From the NCBI RefSeq assembly GCF_010726645.1, contig NZ_AP022563.1, forward strand, positions 3,906,001 to 3,970,000: 64,000 nt of DNA, in the 5' to 3' direction. Below, piece after piece: positions 61,976 through 64,000 of this stretch. The DNA is from Mycolicibacterium duvalii (lineage in GTDB: Bacteria; Actinomycetota; Actinomycetes; Mycobacteriales; Mycobacteriaceae). Below the pieces are notes generated by a model. That model did not search any database, was not told where the DNA came from, and worked only from the letters and a program-made list of their open reading frames with translations. A program made the translations under genes and the position numbers. Every line of letters begins with the position of its first letter. The stretch's first letter is position 1.

Positions 61976-62815
61976 GTGGGAGGGATCGCACACGTCCTCG
62001 CGGCACATGGTGGGGTGGTGTCCACCGCGCAGCTGCGGGCCGCGGGCTGGACGCATCAACGGATCAGGCAATTGCCCGAGCAGGGTTGGCGGCGCCTGCG
62101 ACGAGGCTGGTACGCCAGTCAGGTCGCCAACCCGGAGGTCGTCCGCGCCGTCTCCGCCGGCGGTGTACTGGGTTGTGTCTCCGCGCTGCGCCGCTCCCAG
62201 GTCTGGGTACCGGACTCCGCCCTCCACATCCGGTATCCGTCGCGGGCACGCCAATCCCGTCCGGGAGTTCGATCTTGCCATCCGTATCGTCTGGATCCAC
62301 CCATCGTCGGCGCGGTCGACCCGATCAACATTGCGGTCGCTTCGGCGGCCAACTGCCTCGACGCCGAGGGAGTGGTCATTGTGCTGGACTCGATGCTCAA
62401 CAAGCGGATGATCGAGATCGCCGACGCCAGAGCGATCGTGGCGGCATCGCCCTTCGCACGGGCGAATCTGGCCGAGCGATGCGATGCCAACAGTGAATCC
62501 GGTACCGAGACGATCATCCGACTACGCCTCCGCGCCAGGAGAATCCACGTTCGAACTCAGGTGAACATCGCGGGAGTAGGGCGAGTCGACTTTCTGGTGG
62601 GCGATCGACTGATCATCGAAGCCGACAGCCGCGAGCACCACCTCCCCAAGTATCAATCTGACCGAACGAGGGACAGAGTGGCCATCGGATTGGGCTACTT
62701 GGTGATTCGACTGACCTATGAGGACGTCGTTTATCGCTGGGACGTGATTCTCGAGGACATCCTGCTTGTCATCCGCCGGCGCGCCCATCGCTTTCCCACC
62801 GCAATGTCACCCTGA
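61976..62815 (+). CDS. AbiEi-like N-terminus plus DUF559/Vsr-like nuclease fold
   Basis: A 279-residue paralogue of the protein at 28.5 kb. N-terminus has AAHGGVVSTAQLRAAGWTHQRI and LRRGWYAS (AbiEi-type winged helix), then ISVAGGV-like GCVSALRRSQVWVP. The C-terminal endonuclease-like fold shows Glu in SGTETIIRLRL, Asp in GRVDFLVG, IIEADSREHH with ExD and His, and YQSDRTRDRVAIGLGYLVIRLTY. It stands alone without a toxin partner. Start GTG 61976 is chosen as the first in the frame; a later start cannot be excluded. Confidence 0.6.
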   Translation: MGGIAHVLAAHGGVVSTAQLRAAGWTHQRIRQLPEQGWRRLRRGWYASQVANPEVVRAVSAGGVLGCVSALRRSQVWVPDSALHIRYPSRARQSRPGVRSCHPYRLDPPIVGAVDPINIAVASAANCLDAEGVVIVLDSMLNKRMIEIADARAIVAASPFARANLAERCDANSESGTETIIRLRLRARRIHVRTQVNIAGVGRVDFLVGDRLIIEADSREHHLPKYQSDRTRDRVAIGLGYLVIRLTYEDVVYRWDVILEDILLVIRRRAHRFPTAMSP

Positions 62816-62868
62816 GGGCAGTGTCGCGCAGATATATCCATGGCGGCGCTCTCAGACCGACATTGCGA

Positions 62869-62900
62869 AAGGCCCGGCCTGCCGAAGCAGACCGGGCCTT
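62869..62900 (-). terminator. hairpin terminator of groEL2
   Basis: AAGGCCCGG (62869-62877) pairs with CCGGGCCTT (62892-62900), a 9-bp stem with a 14-base loop, 16 bases after the groEL2 stop. No long U-tract. Confidence 0.7.
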
Positions 62901-62916
62901 CCGGAAATACCTGGAC

Positions 62917-64000
<1,084 letters not shown>

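Overview
The window is high-GC, densely packed DNA from a mycobacterium, most likely a non-tuberculous, rapid-grower type (Mycolicibacterium). Evidence is the mycobacterial marker genes (mshA for mycothiol, senX3-regX3, hbhA, ramB, the 33-residue ribosomal protein bS22, groEL2), many GTG/TTG starts, and very frequent 'TANNNT, 6-8 nt, start codon' leaderless promoters. From memory, gene order follows the M. tuberculosis stretch hemA (Rv0509) down to groEL2 (Rv0440), read in reverse. Several blocks present in M. tuberculosis are absent here (mmpS2/mmpL2, cmaA2, Rv0492c-Rv0494, the pcaA/umaA pair), and several blocks here are not in that order. No tRNA, rRNA, insertion sequence, prophage or CRISPR array was seen, and there is no gene-free stretch above 300 bases.

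Layout. 1-6 kb: 3' end of hemA missing at the left edge, a glutaredoxin-like protein, a SerB-type phosphatase, a MaoC-like dehydratase subunit, an acyltransferase, a GalE-like protein, bS22 and a small HTH protein. 6-11 kb: an evenly spaced minus-strand run ppx, acidic membrane protein, sugar isomerase-like protein, thioesterase-like protein, proC. 11-16.5 kb: mshA, a YbjN protein, gpmA, then the phosphate two-component pair senX3-regX3. 16.5-25.4 kb: cell-wall genes (L,D-transpeptidase lipoprotein, murB), a short plus-strand cluster, deoC, and hbhA behind its HTH regulator. 25.4-29.4 kb: a DUF445 protein, a TetR regulator with ppk2, and a nuclease-like protein. 29.4-34.7 kb: acetate and fatty-acid metabolism (fadB2, isocitrate lyase, thioesterase) with the glyoxylate regulator ramB. 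34.7-42.4 kb: a diguanylate cyclase, then a chain of overlapping genes for a peptide/nickel-type ABC importer ending in lpd. 42.7-46.2 kb: a 1163-residue glycine-rich PGRS-like protein with no PE domain. 46.2-56.2 kb: small membrane proteins, an S9 peptidase, an LpqN lipoprotein, DedA, an enoyl-CoA hydratase, a flavin monooxygenase with its own TetR regulator, and an aldehyde dehydrogenase. 56.2-64 kb: small enzymes, an amidohydrolase, an AI-2E-family permease, a frameshifted short-chain dehydrogenase, a second nuclease-like protein, and the C-terminal two thirds of groEL2.

How the parts fit. RamB sits divergently from the thioesterase/isocitrate lyase side, and sequences like its binding site occur upstream of both aceA and ramB. 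SenX3-RegX3 has PHO-box-like repeats upstream. The most unusual items are the PE-less PGRS protein, three divergent gene pairs whose -10 boxes share the same central TA, two paralogous AbiEi/DUF559-like orphans, a perfect inverted repeat ahead of the hbhA regulator, and the one-base frameshift in the dehydrogenase at 60.7-61.5 kb.
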